A DNA stretch of 64,000 nucleotides from Ignavibacteriae bacterium HGW-Ignavibacteriae-4 (lineage in GTDB: Bacteria; Bacteroidota; Ignavibacteria; Kapaibacteriales; UBA2268). The position numbers and the translations under genes were made by a program. Below are positions 1 to 8,955 of this stretch, in pieces. The notes beneath the pieces were generated by a model, which made no database searches, had not been told where the DNA came from, and saw nothing but the letters and a program-made list of their open reading frames with translations. Position 1 is the stretch's first letter. Every line of letters starts with the position of its first letter. The DNA is taken from NCBI GenBank assembly GCA_002839765.1, contig PGYR01000001.1, forward strand, positions 62,001 to 126,000. Direction: 5' to 3'.

Positions 1-549
1 AGGAAATTAGGAATCCGTTCTTCTTCAACTACAGAAATCATTTTAGATAATGTAGAACTTCCAAAAGAAGCAATGTTAGGTAATCTGAATGAAGGATTCA
101 AATTAGCAATGATTACTCTTGATGGTGGTCGTTTAGGTATAGCTGCTCAAGCATTAGGAATTGCACGTGCATCATTCGAAGATGCTCTTAAATATTCTAA
201 AGAAAGAGAACAATTCGGTAAACCGATTAATAGTTTTCAAGCTATACAATGGATGATTGCTGATATGAGAGTTAGATACGAAGCTTCTTGGTTACTAACT
301 TGGAGAGCTTCTAAAATGAAAGATGCAGGTGAAGTTTATTCTACATATGCTGCTATGGCTAAATTGGATTCTTCCGAAACGGCTATGTTCTGTGCTAATA
401 AAGCAATACAAGTACACGGTGGATATGGATATACTGAGGATTTTAATGTCGAGAGATATTATCGTGATGCTAAGATTACTGAGCTATACGAAGGTACAAG
501 CGAGATACAAAGACTAGTAATATCGAGACATTTTATAGTAAATAGCTAA
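1..549 (+). CDS. Acyl-CoA dehydrogenase, C-terminal part (5' end outside window)
   Basis: FAD-dependent alpha,beta-dehydrogenation of an acyl-CoA, as in beta-oxidation or butyryl-CoA metabolism. The reading frame is open from base 1, so the gene begins before the window; an internal ATG at 73 is not the start. About 182 residues of the C-terminal half are visible. They contain the family hallmarks R-E-Q-F-G-K-P (FAD/dimer contact), QVHGGYGYT and YEGTSEIQ, whose Glu (codon 490-492) is the catalytic base in short/medium-chain members. The Glu position supports a short-chain or butyryl-CoA type, but exact substrate cannot be read. A strong terminator follows directly, so this is the end of its transcript. 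Confidence 0.95.
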   Translation, partial: RKLGIRSSSTTEIILDNVELPKEAMLGNLNEGFKLAMITLDGGRLGIAAQALGIARASFEDALKYSKEREQFGKPINSFQAIQWMIADMRVRYEASWLLTWRASKMKDAGEVYSTYAAMAKLDSSETAMFCANKAIQVHGGYGYTEDFNVERYYRDAKITELYEGTSEIQRLVISRHFIVNS

Positions 550-570
550 AAAAGTTATTTTTTATTCCTA

Positions 571-604
571 AGCAGCGATTAAAGTTTAATTGCTGCTTTT
601 TTTT
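571..604 (+). terminator. Intrinsic terminator after acyl-CoA dehydrogenase
   Basis: An 11-bp stem (AGCAGCGATTA pairing with TAATTGCTGCT, one G-U pair) with a short AAGTT loop is followed by eight T residues. It lies about 20 bases after the acyl-CoA dehydrogenase stop and before the rhodanese gene. Confidence 0.9.
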
Positions 605-661
605 AACAATTGGAATAAATATATAACGTCTCTAATAATATATTAATCAATGGTGAATTAA

Positions 662-943
662 GTGGATTTATTTGAGTTATTGAAAAATGAAACAGTTCAA
701 ATAGTAGATGTAAGAACTGAAAGTGAATATCAAGATGGTCATGTTATTAATTCTAGAAACATTCCTGTAGATCAAGTACCAAATCTTATAGAAGAGTTTA
801 AAAATATGTCTAAACCCATTGTGCTTTGTTGTGCATCAGGTTCTAGAAGTGGAATGGCAACTGAGTATTTATCAAGTGCTGGCGTTACAGAGATATATAA
901 TGGTGGTAGTTGGAAAAATGTTGAACTTCAACAATTAAAATAA
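662..943 (+). CDS. Single-domain rhodanese (sulfurtransferase)
   Basis: A 93-residue single rhodanese domain, probably cytoplasmic because no signal peptide is visible. Hallmarks are IVDVRTESEY near the N terminus and the active-site loop C-C-A-S-G-S-R-S, in which Cys57 would carry the persulfide. The start is GTG; no ATG lies upstream in frame before a stop and the domain begins correctly from this GTG. The stop TAA overlaps the ATG of the next small membrane-protein gene by one base, so the two are probably translationally coupled. The rhodanese-plus-small-membrane-protein pairing recalls YgaP-type proteins, in which both parts are fused. The substrate is unknown. Confidence 0.9.
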   Translation: MDLFELLKNETVQIVDVRTESEYQDGHVINSRNIPVDQVPNLIEEFKNMSKPIVLCCASGSRSGMATEYLSSAGVTEIYNGGSWKNVELQQLK

Positions 944-1116
944 TGCGAAAATTGACAAAAATAGTAGCTTACACGATTGGATTATTTTTCTTAGTTGCAG
1001 GTATTGTAAACGAAAATATCCCAATGATTGCTATTTCAATCGGCTATTTTGTATTTTCTTATTTCAATATGGGCTGTTTAAAACAAAATTGCTCTATAGA
1101 CGACAGTAAGATTTAA
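943..1116 (+). CDS. 57-residue membrane protein, DUF2892/YgaP-tail-like
   Basis: A short gene whose ATG overlaps the stop of the rhodanese gene (TAATG). The product begins MRKLTKIVAYTIGLF and has one or two hydrophobic segments (about residues 7-22 and 27-42). It ends with a Cys-containing tail, MGCLKQNCSI. Size, the basic N terminus and coupling to a rhodanese resemble the DUF2892 membrane module found fused to rhodanese in YgaP. The family assignment rests on this resemblance only. It could anchor the neighbouring rhodanese at the membrane. The coding call is supported by the overlap and by a continuous frame filling the gap before the next gene. Confidence 0.7.
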   Translation: MRKLTKIVAYTIGLFFLVAGIVNENIPMIAISIGYFVFSYFNMGCLKQNCSIDDSKI

Positions 1117-1146
1117 CCAAATCAAGAATTTAAATTCGGAAATAAA

Positions 1147-1941
1147 ATGTTTAATTATAGAAAATTGTTGCTGCTTGCAGCATTATTACCATTCATGCTT
1201 GTTGCATGTACAAGCAATGATAAAACTGAAACAACAAATGGCCAAGTTATATCAGAAAGATTAGATGCTAAGTCATTCCAAAGTAAGCTTTCTGAATTTC
1301 CAGATGCTCAACTAGTAGATGTTCGAACTCCAGAAGAATATAATTCAGGTCATATTCAAAATTCTTTGAATCTTAATGTTTATGATTCTAATTTTGATAA
1401 AGAAATATCAAAATTGGACAAAAGTAAACCTGTATTTGTTTATTGCCGATCCGGAGGAAGAAGTTCTAGTGCTGCATCTAAATTAGTTGATATGGGATTT
1501 TCTGAAATATATGATTTACAGGGTGGTATAACTGCATGGAATGCAAATAATCTTAGTTTATCACTAGAAAGCTCTACTACAAAAAAAGGTTTAGATGGTC
1601 AGAGTAATACCGCGGAGCAAGAGGGTTCAGAAGGAATAGATGGCAATAAATATTTACAACTAATATCCAATAAAGAAAAATTAGTATTAGTAGATTTTAA
1701 TGCTGAATGGTGTGGACCATGTAAGAAATTGTCCCCAATACTAGACAAATTAGCAAAAGAATATAGCAGTAAAATAGAATTAGTCAAAATAGATGTTGAT
1801 CATAATCCTATTATAGCTAAGCAATTAAGAATAGAAGGTTTACCAACTCTAAAAATGTATAAAAATGGTAAAGAAGTATGGAGTTTTCTTGGACTTACTG
1901 ATGAAGAAAGTATCAAAGAAGTCATAAAGAGTAATTCTTAA
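1147..1941 (+). CDS. Lipoprotein with fused rhodanese and thioredoxin domains
   Basis: 264 residues. Residues 1-21 are a lipoprotein signal peptide with a lipobox ending VAC, Cys21 being the lipidated residue, so the protein should sit in the periplasm facing a membrane. A rhodanese domain (about 35-140) carries VDVRTPEEY and the active loop CRSGGRS with Cys100. A linker rich in Ser, Gly and Glu (about 140-165) leads to a thioredoxin domain (about 165-262) with W-C-G-P-C (Cys189/Cys192) and the cis-Pro motif GLPT. The canonical CGPC centre suggests a reductase or disulfide exchanger, perhaps reducing the persulfide or oxidised Cys of its own rhodanese domain; that coupling is inference. It follows the cytoplasmic rhodanese pair by 30 bases and probably shares its transcript. 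Confidence 0.92.
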   Translation: MFNYRKLLLLAALLPFMLVACTSNDKTETTNGQVISERLDAKSFQSKLSEFPDAQLVDVRTPEEYNSGHIQNSLNLNVYDSNFDKEISKLDKSKPVFVYCRSGGRSSSAASKLVDMGFSEIYDLQGGITAWNANNLSLSLESSTTKKGLDGQSNTAEQEGSEGIDGNKYLQLISNKEKLVLVDFNAEWCGPCKKLSPILDKLAKEYSSKIELVKIDVDHNPIIAKQLRIEGLPTLKMYKNGKEVWSFLGLTDEESIKEVIKSNS

Positions 1942-1954
1942 AGTATAATCCCAA

Positions 1955-2818
1955 TTATTTGAAAAGAACGTAAGAGTCTGGTAGGTTAACTATCAGCTCT
2001 TTCATCTTTTCGTCTATCAATCTTTTCTTATCGCTTATATGAATCATGCTATCTAATGTGTTATAATTCTTAAAATTAGAGAGAGAAATATTCTCAAGAT
2101 TCTCAAAATCTTTCGCAGATATTCTATTTACATATTCCTTACTTACATTTACACCGTAGCTTAAAGTTTGAAAGTTTGTAGCTTTACTTGGTTCTGTATA
2201 ATTAGTTATCACACTTCTTACCATTTCAGGTAAAGACCAAACTTCTGCTAAATTCGTTCCGACTAATGTATGATTTTCTTTGAATATATGATTCTCTGCT
2301 TCAATTTCTGATATATCCTCTAAATTCATTAACTCGATTACTCTTACGTAATCAAGTGGTTCCATCTGTATCATTATCATTCGACCAATATCATGAAGTA
2401 AACCAGATACAAATAATCCATTTCTAGTTCGACTATCATAAAAATCAAGAAATACTTTTGACAGATTACCAACTAAAAATGAGTTGTAGAAGTATTTTTC
2501 TAGAAGAGGGTAAATGTTTAGGTTTCTGCCTATAAATAGCTTAGAGTGCAAGGAAACGCTAAATACGATATCGCTGACTCTCTTTGTTCCTAAAATTTGT
2601 GTCGCTTGATTGAGATCAACAATTTGAGTTCTTGCTTGGAAAATAGGGGAATTTGCCATTTTTAAAACTTTCATTGAAATAACAGGGTCAGACTCTATTA
2701 GTCTAACAATCTCATTGACATCTACATCATCTTCCTGTAGTATCTCTAAAAGACGAGATGCAATATCAGGTAATGAAATAAAATTGTCTTTTTGCATAAA
2801 TTTATCAAATATTGTCAT
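1955..2818 (-). CDS. HDOD domain protein
   Basis: 287 residues, soluble, no signal peptide. The N-terminal half is a typical HDOD domain: SLPDIASRLLEIL, the helix DPVISMKVLKMANSPIF, and a retained GLLHDIG motif (His142-Asp143) around residue 140. HDOD domains are HD-fold modules used in signalling and stress or motility regulation; most lack full phosphodiesterase metal ligands, and here only the single HD pair is evident. The gene is the last of a three-gene minus-strand run with the putAbiC-like gene (11-base gap) and a secreted propeller gene, and meets the rhodanese-thioredoxin gene tail to tail with 13 bases between. Confidence 0.85.
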   Translation of the reverse strand: MTIFDKFMQKDNFISLPDIASRLLEILQEDDVDVNEIVRLIESDPVISMKVLKMANSPIFQARTQIVDLNQATQILGTKRVSDIVFSVSLHSKLFIGRNLNIYPLLEKYFYNSFLVGNLSKVFLDFYDSRTRNGLFVSGLLHDIGRMIMIQMEPLDYVRVIELMNLEDISEIEAENHIFKENHTLVGTNLAEVWSLPEMVRSVITNYTEPSKATNFQTLSYGVNVSKEYVNRISAKDFENLENISLSNFKNYNTLDSMIHISDKKRLIDEKMKELIVNLPDSYVLFK

Positions 2819-2829
2819 ATTAGCTCCAA

Positions 2830-3723
2830 CTAATCAATATCGTAAGTAAAATCATAATTTTCATTTTTATAAGCACTATCATTATAAAGATTAATGTTCA
2901 ATTTAATCAAATCATCTTGATACAAATCTTGCATTAATGCATATTTCTCAATAAATACTTTCAAATCTCTATTTTCCGATGTTAAGCCATGGAAAAAGAT
3001 AAGTGACATTTCATAAACACTAATTTGAGAAAATAGAATACTTAGGAAAAAGTGTTTATCTTCTTCATTAGCTCTATCTATGAATAAAAGCAAATTAATT
3101 ATATTTCTGAAATAGTGTCCTAATTCATATCTAAATTCTGTGAAGAAGCTTGTATATGAAGTCTCTATCACTCCTTTTAAACTATCTTCATCTACACCAG
3201 CATCACTCAAATGTTCTAAGTATTTGGAATAAAACCTTTTAAATACATTGTAGAATTCGCCAAATGTATTTCTACCTCTAACTTGTTGCTTTTGCATTTT
3301 ACCAGATTGCATATCTATATCATTTGATTCAAATGTTAATGTTTCAACTAGATCAATATGAAATCTTAATAAATGGAAAAATGTTTCTTCTTGTTTTTGT
3401 TTCTGAAGAGTATCATTTTGTCTTTCTAATTCTTTACTCTGGAATATCATTGCATCTGTTTGAGTTACAAGAATGCCTTTTTGCTCAGCAAGTTCTTCAC
3501 GCTGATATACTAATGCACTATAGAATAATAGTATCCCTGCTAGAGACCAAAGTGAACCTACAAATCCACCTATAAACTCTCCAAACTCTCCTAATGAAAG
3601 CTCTACATTAAAGTATTGCTCGCTATTAGCAAATGAAATTCCTAAGGATAATAGGATAATAAGTACCCCAATTACCATAAACAATACAGCAACTCTTTCA
3701 GAAATATGTCTATTTTTCAGCAA
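2830..3723 (-). CDS. putAbiC-type membrane protein (putative phage abortive infection family)
   Basis: 297 residues. Two N-terminal transmembrane helices (about 11-31 and 50-72) are joined by a segment with the family pattern GEFGEFIGGFVGSLWSLAG. A coiled coil follows (about 73-112, heptads rich in Gln, Glu and Leu), then EETFFHLLRFH and a helical cytoplasmic domain with YFRNIINLLLFID. This is the layout of the putative phage abortive infection family (putAbiC, PF16872), widespread in bacteria. Only a few relatives have been linked to phage exclusion, so a defence role is possible but unproved. It is 1 base from the upstream secreted-propeller gene and 11 bases from the HDOD gene, so all three look co-transcribed. 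Base composition is like the neighbours. Confidence 0.8.
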   Translation of the reverse strand: MLKNRHISERVAVLFMVIGVLIILLSLGISFANSEQYFNVELSLGEFGEFIGGFVGSLWSLAGILLFYSALVYQREELAEQKGILVTQTDAMIFQSKELERQNDTLQKQKQEETFFHLLRFHIDLVETLTFESNDIDMQSGKMQKQQVRGRNTFGEFYNVFKRFYSKYLEHLSDAGVDEDSLKGVIETSYTSFFTEFRYELGHYFRNIINLLLFIDRANEEDKHFFLSILFSQISVYEMSLIFFHGLTSENRDLKVFIEKYALMQDLYQDDLIKLNINLYNDSAYKNENYDFTYDID

Positions 3724-3724
3724 A

Positions 3725-4846
3725 CTATCTCAACTTAATTATTGATTTATAATTATCTAATAACAAATAATGTGCCTGATTTGAATAAGGGCTAATATCA
3801 AAACTATTAAATGGCTCTAATGATGTTGAATAAATCTTTTGACCTATATAATTATATAACTCTAACTTTATGCGTACAACCGAATTATTATACAAAAGAT
3901 TACCAATCAAGCTAATATCAGTTACTTTTTTTTTAACTGATGACTTTACTTCTTCAAAATAAAAGAGCGATGCATCAAAACCAGAAATTATTTTTTCTTC
4001 ACTTGCAGTGAAAAAACCGTGATTATCATTATCCCAACAAATTGCTTCACCTTGTGGTTCATCGTTTAAAGAATAAATATATGTATCTATTCTAACAGGA
4101 TCCCTAGAGAAAGTATTTGTTAAATGTTCTTTGTCTAATCTTTCGAAATACCAGAGATTATTATAATCTTTTATCAAAATTTTATTCCCATCTTTTGAAA
4201 TATCACCTGCTGTAACTCCTGTATAACCTTCATCAGAGTTATTTCCAAATGGAAAATCTAATATAAATTCAGCAATCATACTCTGACCATTGAAATTCAA
4301 AGGTACGTTATAAAGGCGAGCATTCTTCTCTCTTTTAGTAACTACTAATAAATTGTTACCATCAGGATCCACAAAAAAACATTCAGCATCACGTGGACCA
4401 TCTTCATATTGAAATTCAATTATTAGGATATCATTTGATTTAATTTCTACTTCTCTTGATAAGAAAGTTGATTTAGGTTCAGGTACAAAATATAAGAAAC
4501 AACTACTCCGATTGCCATCGTTGTCACCAATATCTGATAAAACTAAATATACAGTGTTGTTCAAGATGATTATTCCAATATCTTCTACATCAGAGTTGTC
4601 TTGTAATAAACTTTTTTTGAAATTAAGGATAGTTTTACTTTTACCGTTTTTGCCAAAACCATATATTTCATTTGCACTTCCATCATTAATTGCCCAAATT
4701 ATGTCGGGGTTTTCAATGCCCACTACCATACCAGAGTTTTCGTCAAGTTTTGTATATTCAATCGTACCTCTATTCTGACGTTCACTGAATTCTCTTCCAA
4801 ATAACGTAGTTGTGAATAATATAAAAATAATTATTAGATTTTTCAT
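3725..4846 (-). CDS. Secreted beta-propeller-like protein with degenerate T9SS-like tail
   Basis: 373 residues with an N-terminal Sec signal peptide (about 1-17, ending LFG). The body resembles a family of extracellular propellers with conserved N-D-G-S, DVEDIGI, SDIGDN...R, YEDGPRDAEC and LLVVTKRE elements spaced like propeller blades. Catalytic function is not evident. The C-terminal 60 residues (LELYNYIGQKIYSTSLEPFN and a terminal IIKLR) look like a shortened type A sorting domain without the usual YPNP start, so export by T9SS is plausible but uncertain. It is the first gene of the minus-strand run that continues into the putAbiC-like and HDOD genes. Confidence 0.7.
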   Translation of the reverse strand: MKNLIIIFILFTTTLFGREFSERQNRGTIEYTKLDENSGMVVGIENPDIIWAINDGSANEIYGFGKNGKSKTILNFKKSLLQDNSDVEDIGIIILNNTVYLVLSDIGDNDGNRSSCFLYFVPEPKSTFLSREVEIKSNDILIIEFQYEDGPRDAECFFVDPDGNNLLVVTKREKNARLYNVPLNFNGQSMIAEFILDFPFGNNSDEGYTGVTAGDISKDGNKILIKDYNNLWYFERLDKEHLTNTFSRDPVRIDTYIYSLNDEPQGEAICWDNDNHGFFTASEEKIISGFDASLFYFEEVKSSVKKKVTDISLIGNLLYNNSVVRIKLELYNYIGQKIYSTSLEPFNSFDISPYSNQAHYLLLDNYKSIIKLR

Positions 4847-4885
4847 AAAATTATTTGATTTCTGACATTTAGTTTCATATAAAAT

Positions 4886-4918
4886 AAAAAAAAGTAGCCC
4901 AAATGGACTACTTTTTAT
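4886..4918 (-). terminator. Intrinsic terminator of the atp operon
   Basis: Read on the minus strand, AAAAAGTAG/CTACTTTTT arms pair around an inner CC/GG pair and small loop, and the hairpin runs into eight T residues. It sits about 30 bases after the atpG stop and just upstream of the next minus-strand gene. The plus-strand T run is shorter, so the main direction is minus. Confidence 0.85.
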
Positions 4919-4945
4919 TACATTTCTAGAATTTAATAAGAATTA

Positions 4946-5836
4946 CTACTTATTTAGAGCTTCAGCTCCACCTACAATCTCTAACATCTCAGTTGTAATT
5001 GCAGCTTGTCTTTCTTTATTATATTTCAAATTTAGCTCACTTACTAAATCATTTGCGTTAGTAGTAGCATTATCCATTGCCATCATTCTTGATGCATTTT
5101 CAGCTGCATTTGATTCTAACAAAGTTCTCCAAAGTGAAATATTCAATAATTTTGGAAGTAATTCATCCATTATTTCTTTTTCATTTGGTTCAAATATATA
5201 TGAAACTCTTTTATTATTTGAATTTTCTTTTACTAAGCTCTTTTTAGGGTTTATAGGAAGTAATTGCTCCACTCTAACTTCTTGTCTGATAACGTTGATG
5301 AATTCATTATAAATTACATATACTTTATCAACTTCACCCTTAACAAACTTACTTTCGAAAGTTTTTATAATTCTCTGTGCACTAGAGAACTCTAAAGTTC
5401 CAAATATATCTTTAAAATTATCGGTAACGTCCAGATTTGTTTTACTAAACTTAGATACTGTTTTATTACCTACAGATATTAACTGAATGTTTGCTGAAGG
5501 ATAATTAATTTTAATATCTTCTTTGATAAAAGTATTTACCATTTTGAAGATATTTGCATTGAAACTACCGCAAAGTCCTTTATCAGAACCAACAATAACT
5601 AGTGCAATATTTTTAACTTCTCTTTCAGTTAATAATGGATTGTGGTAATCATCACCAATACCAGCAATCACATTACCTAGTATCTCTTGCATTTTAAGAA
5701 CATAAGGTCTAGCCGATTCTATTGCTCGCTGCCCTCTTTTTAACTTAGCAGCAGAAACCATTTTCATTGCTTGAGTTATCTTAGCAGTATTTTTAACACC
5801 ACCGATTCTTCTTTTTAACTCTCTTAAATTTGCCAT
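4946..5836 (-). CDS. atpG: ATP synthase F1 gamma subunit
   Basis: 296 residues, the central rotor shaft of F1. The N-terminal helix MANLRELKRRIGGVKNTAKI followed by TQAMKMVSAAKL and the C-terminal helix ERQAAITTEMLEIVGGAEAL are the conserved coiled-coil halves; GSDKGLCGSFN marks the central Rossmann-like domain. Length is normal. It is the last gene of the operon, followed by a terminator. In the usual order it follows atpA directly, but here hldD is inserted between them. The genes for beta and epsilon (atpD, atpC) are not in the window, consistent with the split atp arrangement of the Bacteroidota/Chlorobi group. Confidence 0.98.
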   Translation of the reverse strand: MANLRELKRRIGGVKNTAKITQAMKMVSAAKLKRGQRAIESARPYVLKMQEILGNVIAGIGDDYHNPLLTEREVKNIALVIVGSDKGLCGSFNANIFKMVNTFIKEDIKINYPSANIQLISVGNKTVSKFSKTNLDVTDNFKDIFGTLEFSSAQRIIKTFESKFVKGEVDKVYVIYNEFINVIRQEVRVEQLLPINPKKSLVKENSNNKRVSYIFEPNEKEIMDELLPKLLNISLWRTLLESNAAENASRMMAMDNATTNANDLVSELNLKYNKERQAAITTEMLEIVGGAEALNK

Positions 5837-5848
5837 AGTAATTTCAAA

Positions 5849-6811
5849 TTATAAATATTTATTTTTCTTTTTTAAATAATTCTGAACATAATCTTTTACT
5901 GAATCTTCTAAAGATGTGAAAGGTGTTTCAAATCCAGCCTCTCTGAACTTACTCATATTTGCTTGAGTGAAGTTTTGGTATTGCTTTGACAATTGAGAAG
6001 GCATTTCAATATACTCAATATGAGTATCTTTTTCCATTGCTTTGAATACATTTGTAACTAGTTTATTCCAACTATTTGCCTCGCCTGTACCCAAATTATA
6101 AATACCAGTTAACTCCTTATCGAATGCTTCCAACATAACTTCACATATATCTTTTACATAAATGAAATCACGTTTCTGATCACCATCTTTTATATTCTTA
6201 TCATTAGATTCAAATAATTTAACTTTGCCTGAACTTCGAATTTGTTGGTATGATTTGTAAACCATACTTGTCATACTCTCTTTATGATATTCATTCGGCC
6301 CAAAAACATTGAAAAACTTAAAACCAGTGAATACTGAATCAAGTCCCATTCTAACAAGCCATCTATCAAAAAGATATTTAGAAAATCCGTATCCGTTAAG
6401 AGGGGAGAGGTCATTGAATTCGTTATCATCAAATCCATTTTCTCCCATTCCATAAGTAGCGGCACTACTAGCATAGATAAACTTTACATCGTTCTCAATA
6501 GCGAAACTAGCTAAATCTTTACTAAAGTTATAATTATTATCATAAAGATAATCCATATCTTCTTCAGTAGTAGAACTACAAGCGCCAAGATGAAATATTG
6601 CTTCTATTAAATTTGATTCTTCAATCTCATTAATGAAATTAATAAAATCATACTTAGGAATATAATCAATAAAGTTTTTTCCAACTAAGTTCTTCCATTT
6701 ATCTGATGTATCCAAATTGTCAACAATGAGAATATCATCTCTACCACGGTCGTTCAAGTATTTAAGTAGGCAGGATCCAATGAATCCTGCACCACCTGTA
6801 ATAACTATCAT
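5849..6811 (-). CDS. hldD: ADP-L-glycero-D-manno-heptose 6-epimerase
   Basis: 320 residues, extended short-chain dehydrogenase fold. It makes the ADP-L-glycero-heptose used for the LPS inner core. Seen: the NAD(P)-binding motif TGGAGFIGS (residues 5-13), the family signature HLGACSSTTE (74-83), YASSAATYG with the catalytic Ser region (113-121) and the Tyr-x3-Lys pair (Tyr141, Lys145), plus DQKRDFIYVKD further on. These fit HldD/RfaD rather than general UDP-glucose epimerases. Position is odd: it starts 2 bases after the atpA stop and ends 12 bases before the atpG start, so it must be transcribed with the ATP synthase. Confidence 0.92.
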   Translation of the reverse strand: MIVITGGAGFIGSCLLKYLNDRGRDDILIVDNLDTSDKWKNLVGKNFIDYIPKYDFINFINEIEESNLIEAIFHLGACSSTTEEDMDYLYDNNYNFSKDLASFAIENDVKFIYASSAATYGMGENGFDDNEFNDLSPLNGYGFSKYLFDRWLVRMGLDSVFTGFKFFNVFGPNEYHKESMTSMVYKSYQQIRSSGKVKLFESNDKNIKDGDQKRDFIYVKDICEVMLEAFDKELTGIYNLGTGEANSWNKLVTNVFKAMEKDTHIEYIEMPSQLSKQYQNFTQANMSKFREAGFETPFTSLEDSVKDYVQNYLKKKNKYL

Positions 6812-6813
6812 TT

Positions 6814-8367
6814 TTAGTTTATTGTTCTTTTGAAAGATTCAATAAACTTAGCAATTAAGCTATCTAATTCAGATTTAATATCATCAGTTAGAGCTTTTTC
6901 TTTTCTTATTTTTAATAGGAAGTCCGAGTGTTGAGTTTCTAGTAAATCTAAGAACTCATTCTCATATCTTTTCAAATAATCTAAAGGAATATCATCTAAC
7001 ATACCTGAAGTAGCTGAATAAATCAATGCTATTTGTTTGTCAATTGGTAAAGGCTTATACTGACCTTGTTTCATTATCTCAGTTAGTACCGCACCTCTTC
7101 TCAATTGTTGTTGAGTTGATTTATCTAAATCAGAACCAAACTTAGCAAAAGCTTCTAGTGCTCTAAATTGTGCTAATTCTAGTTTCAATGGACCAGATAC
7201 TTTCTTCATCGCTTTAATCTGTGCTGCACCACCCACACGAGATACAGAGATACCAATGTTTAAAGCAGGTCTAACACCAGCATTAAATAAATTTGGCTCT
7301 AAATATATCTGACCATCTGTAATAGAGATTACGTTAGTTGGAATATAAGCAGATACGTCACCAGCTTGAGTTTCGATTACAGGAAGTGCTGTTAGTGATC
7401 CACTGCCTTCAGCATCAGATAGCTTTGCAGCTCTTTCTAATAATCTTGAGTGAAGATAAAATACATCACCTGGATAAGCCTCACGTCCCGGAGGTCTTCT
7501 TAGTAGTAATGATACTTGTCTATAAGCAGCAGCTTGTTTTGACAAATCATCATAGATAATTAGAGCATGTTTACCATTATCTCTGAAAAACTCACCCATT
7601 GATGCACCACAATAAGGAGCAATAAATTGAAGTGGAGCAGGATCAGAAGCATTAGCAGCAACTATAATAGTATATTCCATTGCGCCATTTTTCTCTAAAA
7701 TTGCAACTACGTTTGCAACAGTTGAGCCTTTTTGACCAATAGCAACATAAATACAGAAAACAGGATCTATTCCAAGTTCTTTGGCTTCTTCTGAATGTGT
7801 GTATTTTTGATTAATAATAGTATCAATGGCAACAGCTGTCTTACCCGTTTGTCTATCACCGATTATAAGCTCTCTTTGACCTCTACCAATTGGAATCAAT
7901 GCATCAATTGCTTTGATACCAGTTTGTAATGGTTCAGTTACTGGTTGTCTTTTCATAACACCAGGTGCTTTTCTTTCAATTGGGAAGTTTTGAGCTGTTT
8001 TGATAGCTCCTTTACCATCAATTGCAACACCAAGAGGATTTACAACTCTACCAAGTAATTCATTACCAACAGGAACTGAGGCAATTTTTTTAGTTCTTTT
8101 TACAGAATCACCCTCTTTAACTAACCTGTCATCACCAAATAAAACAACACCGACATTATCTTCTTCTAAGTTCAAAACCATACCCATTACGCCATTTGGA
8201 AACTCTACTAGTTCCGATGCCATAACGTGATTTAGACCATACACACGAGCAACACCGTCACCAACTTGTAACACTGTTCCTGTTTCGTATAGATCCGCTT
8301 CGTTTTCGAACCCTGATAATTGGCGGCGTAATATCGCTGATATTTCTTCTGGTTTTACGTTTGCCAT
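6814..8367 (-). CDS. atpA: ATP synthase F1 alpha subunit
   Basis: 517 residues, normal length. The regulatory nucleotide-binding subunit of F1. The Walker A motif GDRQTGKT is at residues 170-177. The N-terminal beta barrel contains [12 protein letters not shown], and the conserved stretch [16 protein letters not shown] supplies the arginine finger that completes the catalytic site on beta. The C-terminal helical domain follows. Located between atpH (37-base gap) and hldD (2-base gap). Confidence 0.99.
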   Translation of the reverse strand: MANVKPEEISAILRRQLSGFENEADLYETGTVLQVGDGVARVYGLNHVMASELVEFPNGVMGMVLNLEEDNVGVVLFGDDRLVKEGDSVKRTKKIASVPVGNELLGRVVNPLGVAIDGKGAIKTAQNFPIERKAPGVMKRQPVTEPLQTGIKAIDALIPIGRGQRELIIGDRQTGKTAVAIDTIINQKYTHSEEAKELGIDPVFCIYVAIGQKGSTVANVVAILEKNGAMEYTIIVAANASDPAPLQFIAPYCGASMGEFFRDNGKHALIIYDDLSKQAAAYRQVSLLLRRPPGREAYPGDVFYLHSRLLERAAKLSDAEGSGSLTALPVIETQAGDVSAYIPTNVISITDGQIYLEPNLFNAGVRPALNIGISVSRVGGAAQIKAMKKVSGPLKLELAQFRALEAFAKFGSDLDKSTQQQLRRGAVLTEIMKQGQYKPLPIDKQIALIYSATSGMLDDIPLDYLKRYENEFLDLLETQHSDFLLKIRKEKALTDDIKSELDSLIAKFIESFKRTIN

Positions 8368-8404
8368 TTAATTAACCTTAAAATTTAATTTTTGAATTTC
8401 TTTA

Positions 8405-8941
8405 CTATCCAGCTAGTGCTATTCTTAGCTTATCTAGTTGGTTTTGAACACTTGCATCAAATACCCAATCACTGATCTTGATTTTCAAACCACCTTTAAG
8501 TGATGGATCTACTTTATACTCTGATAGAATAGTCTTTTTCGTCCATTCAGTTAATTTAGATATGATTTGTAACTTAGCATCTTCGTCCAATTCTACTGCA
8601 GAAGATATTATAACAGGTAATCTGTTATTAGCTTCATTGTAGATAAGCTCAAATTCAAATGCTATATCATCTAACAAATTTTCTCTAGACTTTTCAGTTA
8701 GCAGCTTTATAAAATTATAAGTTGTCTCTGATATACTATCACCGAATATTTCCTTAAAAATATCATATTTTTTCTTACTAGAAACAACTGGACTCTCTAC
8801 TAGATTGCTAAGTTCTTTAGAATCAGCAATAGTTTTCAAAATCAAAGTAAAATCTGAAAGAATAGTGTCTTGTAAGTTTCTATCTTTAGCTAAACTATAT
8901 ATTGCTTTTGCATATCTAGAAGATACTTTTTTCTCATTCAT
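8405..8941 (-). CDS. atpH: ATP synthase F1 delta subunit
   Basis: 178 residues, normal length for the bacterial delta (OSCP) subunit that ties the top of F1 to the b stalk. N-terminal helical bundle begins KVSSRYAKAIYSLAKDRN, and the C-terminal domain holds the conserved DPSLKGGLKIKISDWVFDAS stretch with the Gly-Gly turn typical of the family. It lies 14 bases after atpF and is followed by atpA. Confidence 0.95.
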   Translation of the reverse strand: MNEKKVSSRYAKAIYSLAKDRNLQDTILSDFTLILKTIADSKELSNLVESPVVSSKKKYDIFKEIFGDSISETTYNFIKLLTEKSRENLLDDIAFEFELIYNEANNRLPVIISSAVELDEDAKLQIISKLTEWTKKTILSEYKVDPSLKGGLKIKISDWVFDASVQNQLDKLRIALAG

Positions 8942-8955
8942 AGTTTTATAATATA

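Noticed and set aside
73-75. ATG at 73 as the start of the acyl-CoA dehydrogenase
   Set aside because: The frame is open from base 1 and encodes conserved family sequence (GIRSSSTTEIILDNV) before it.
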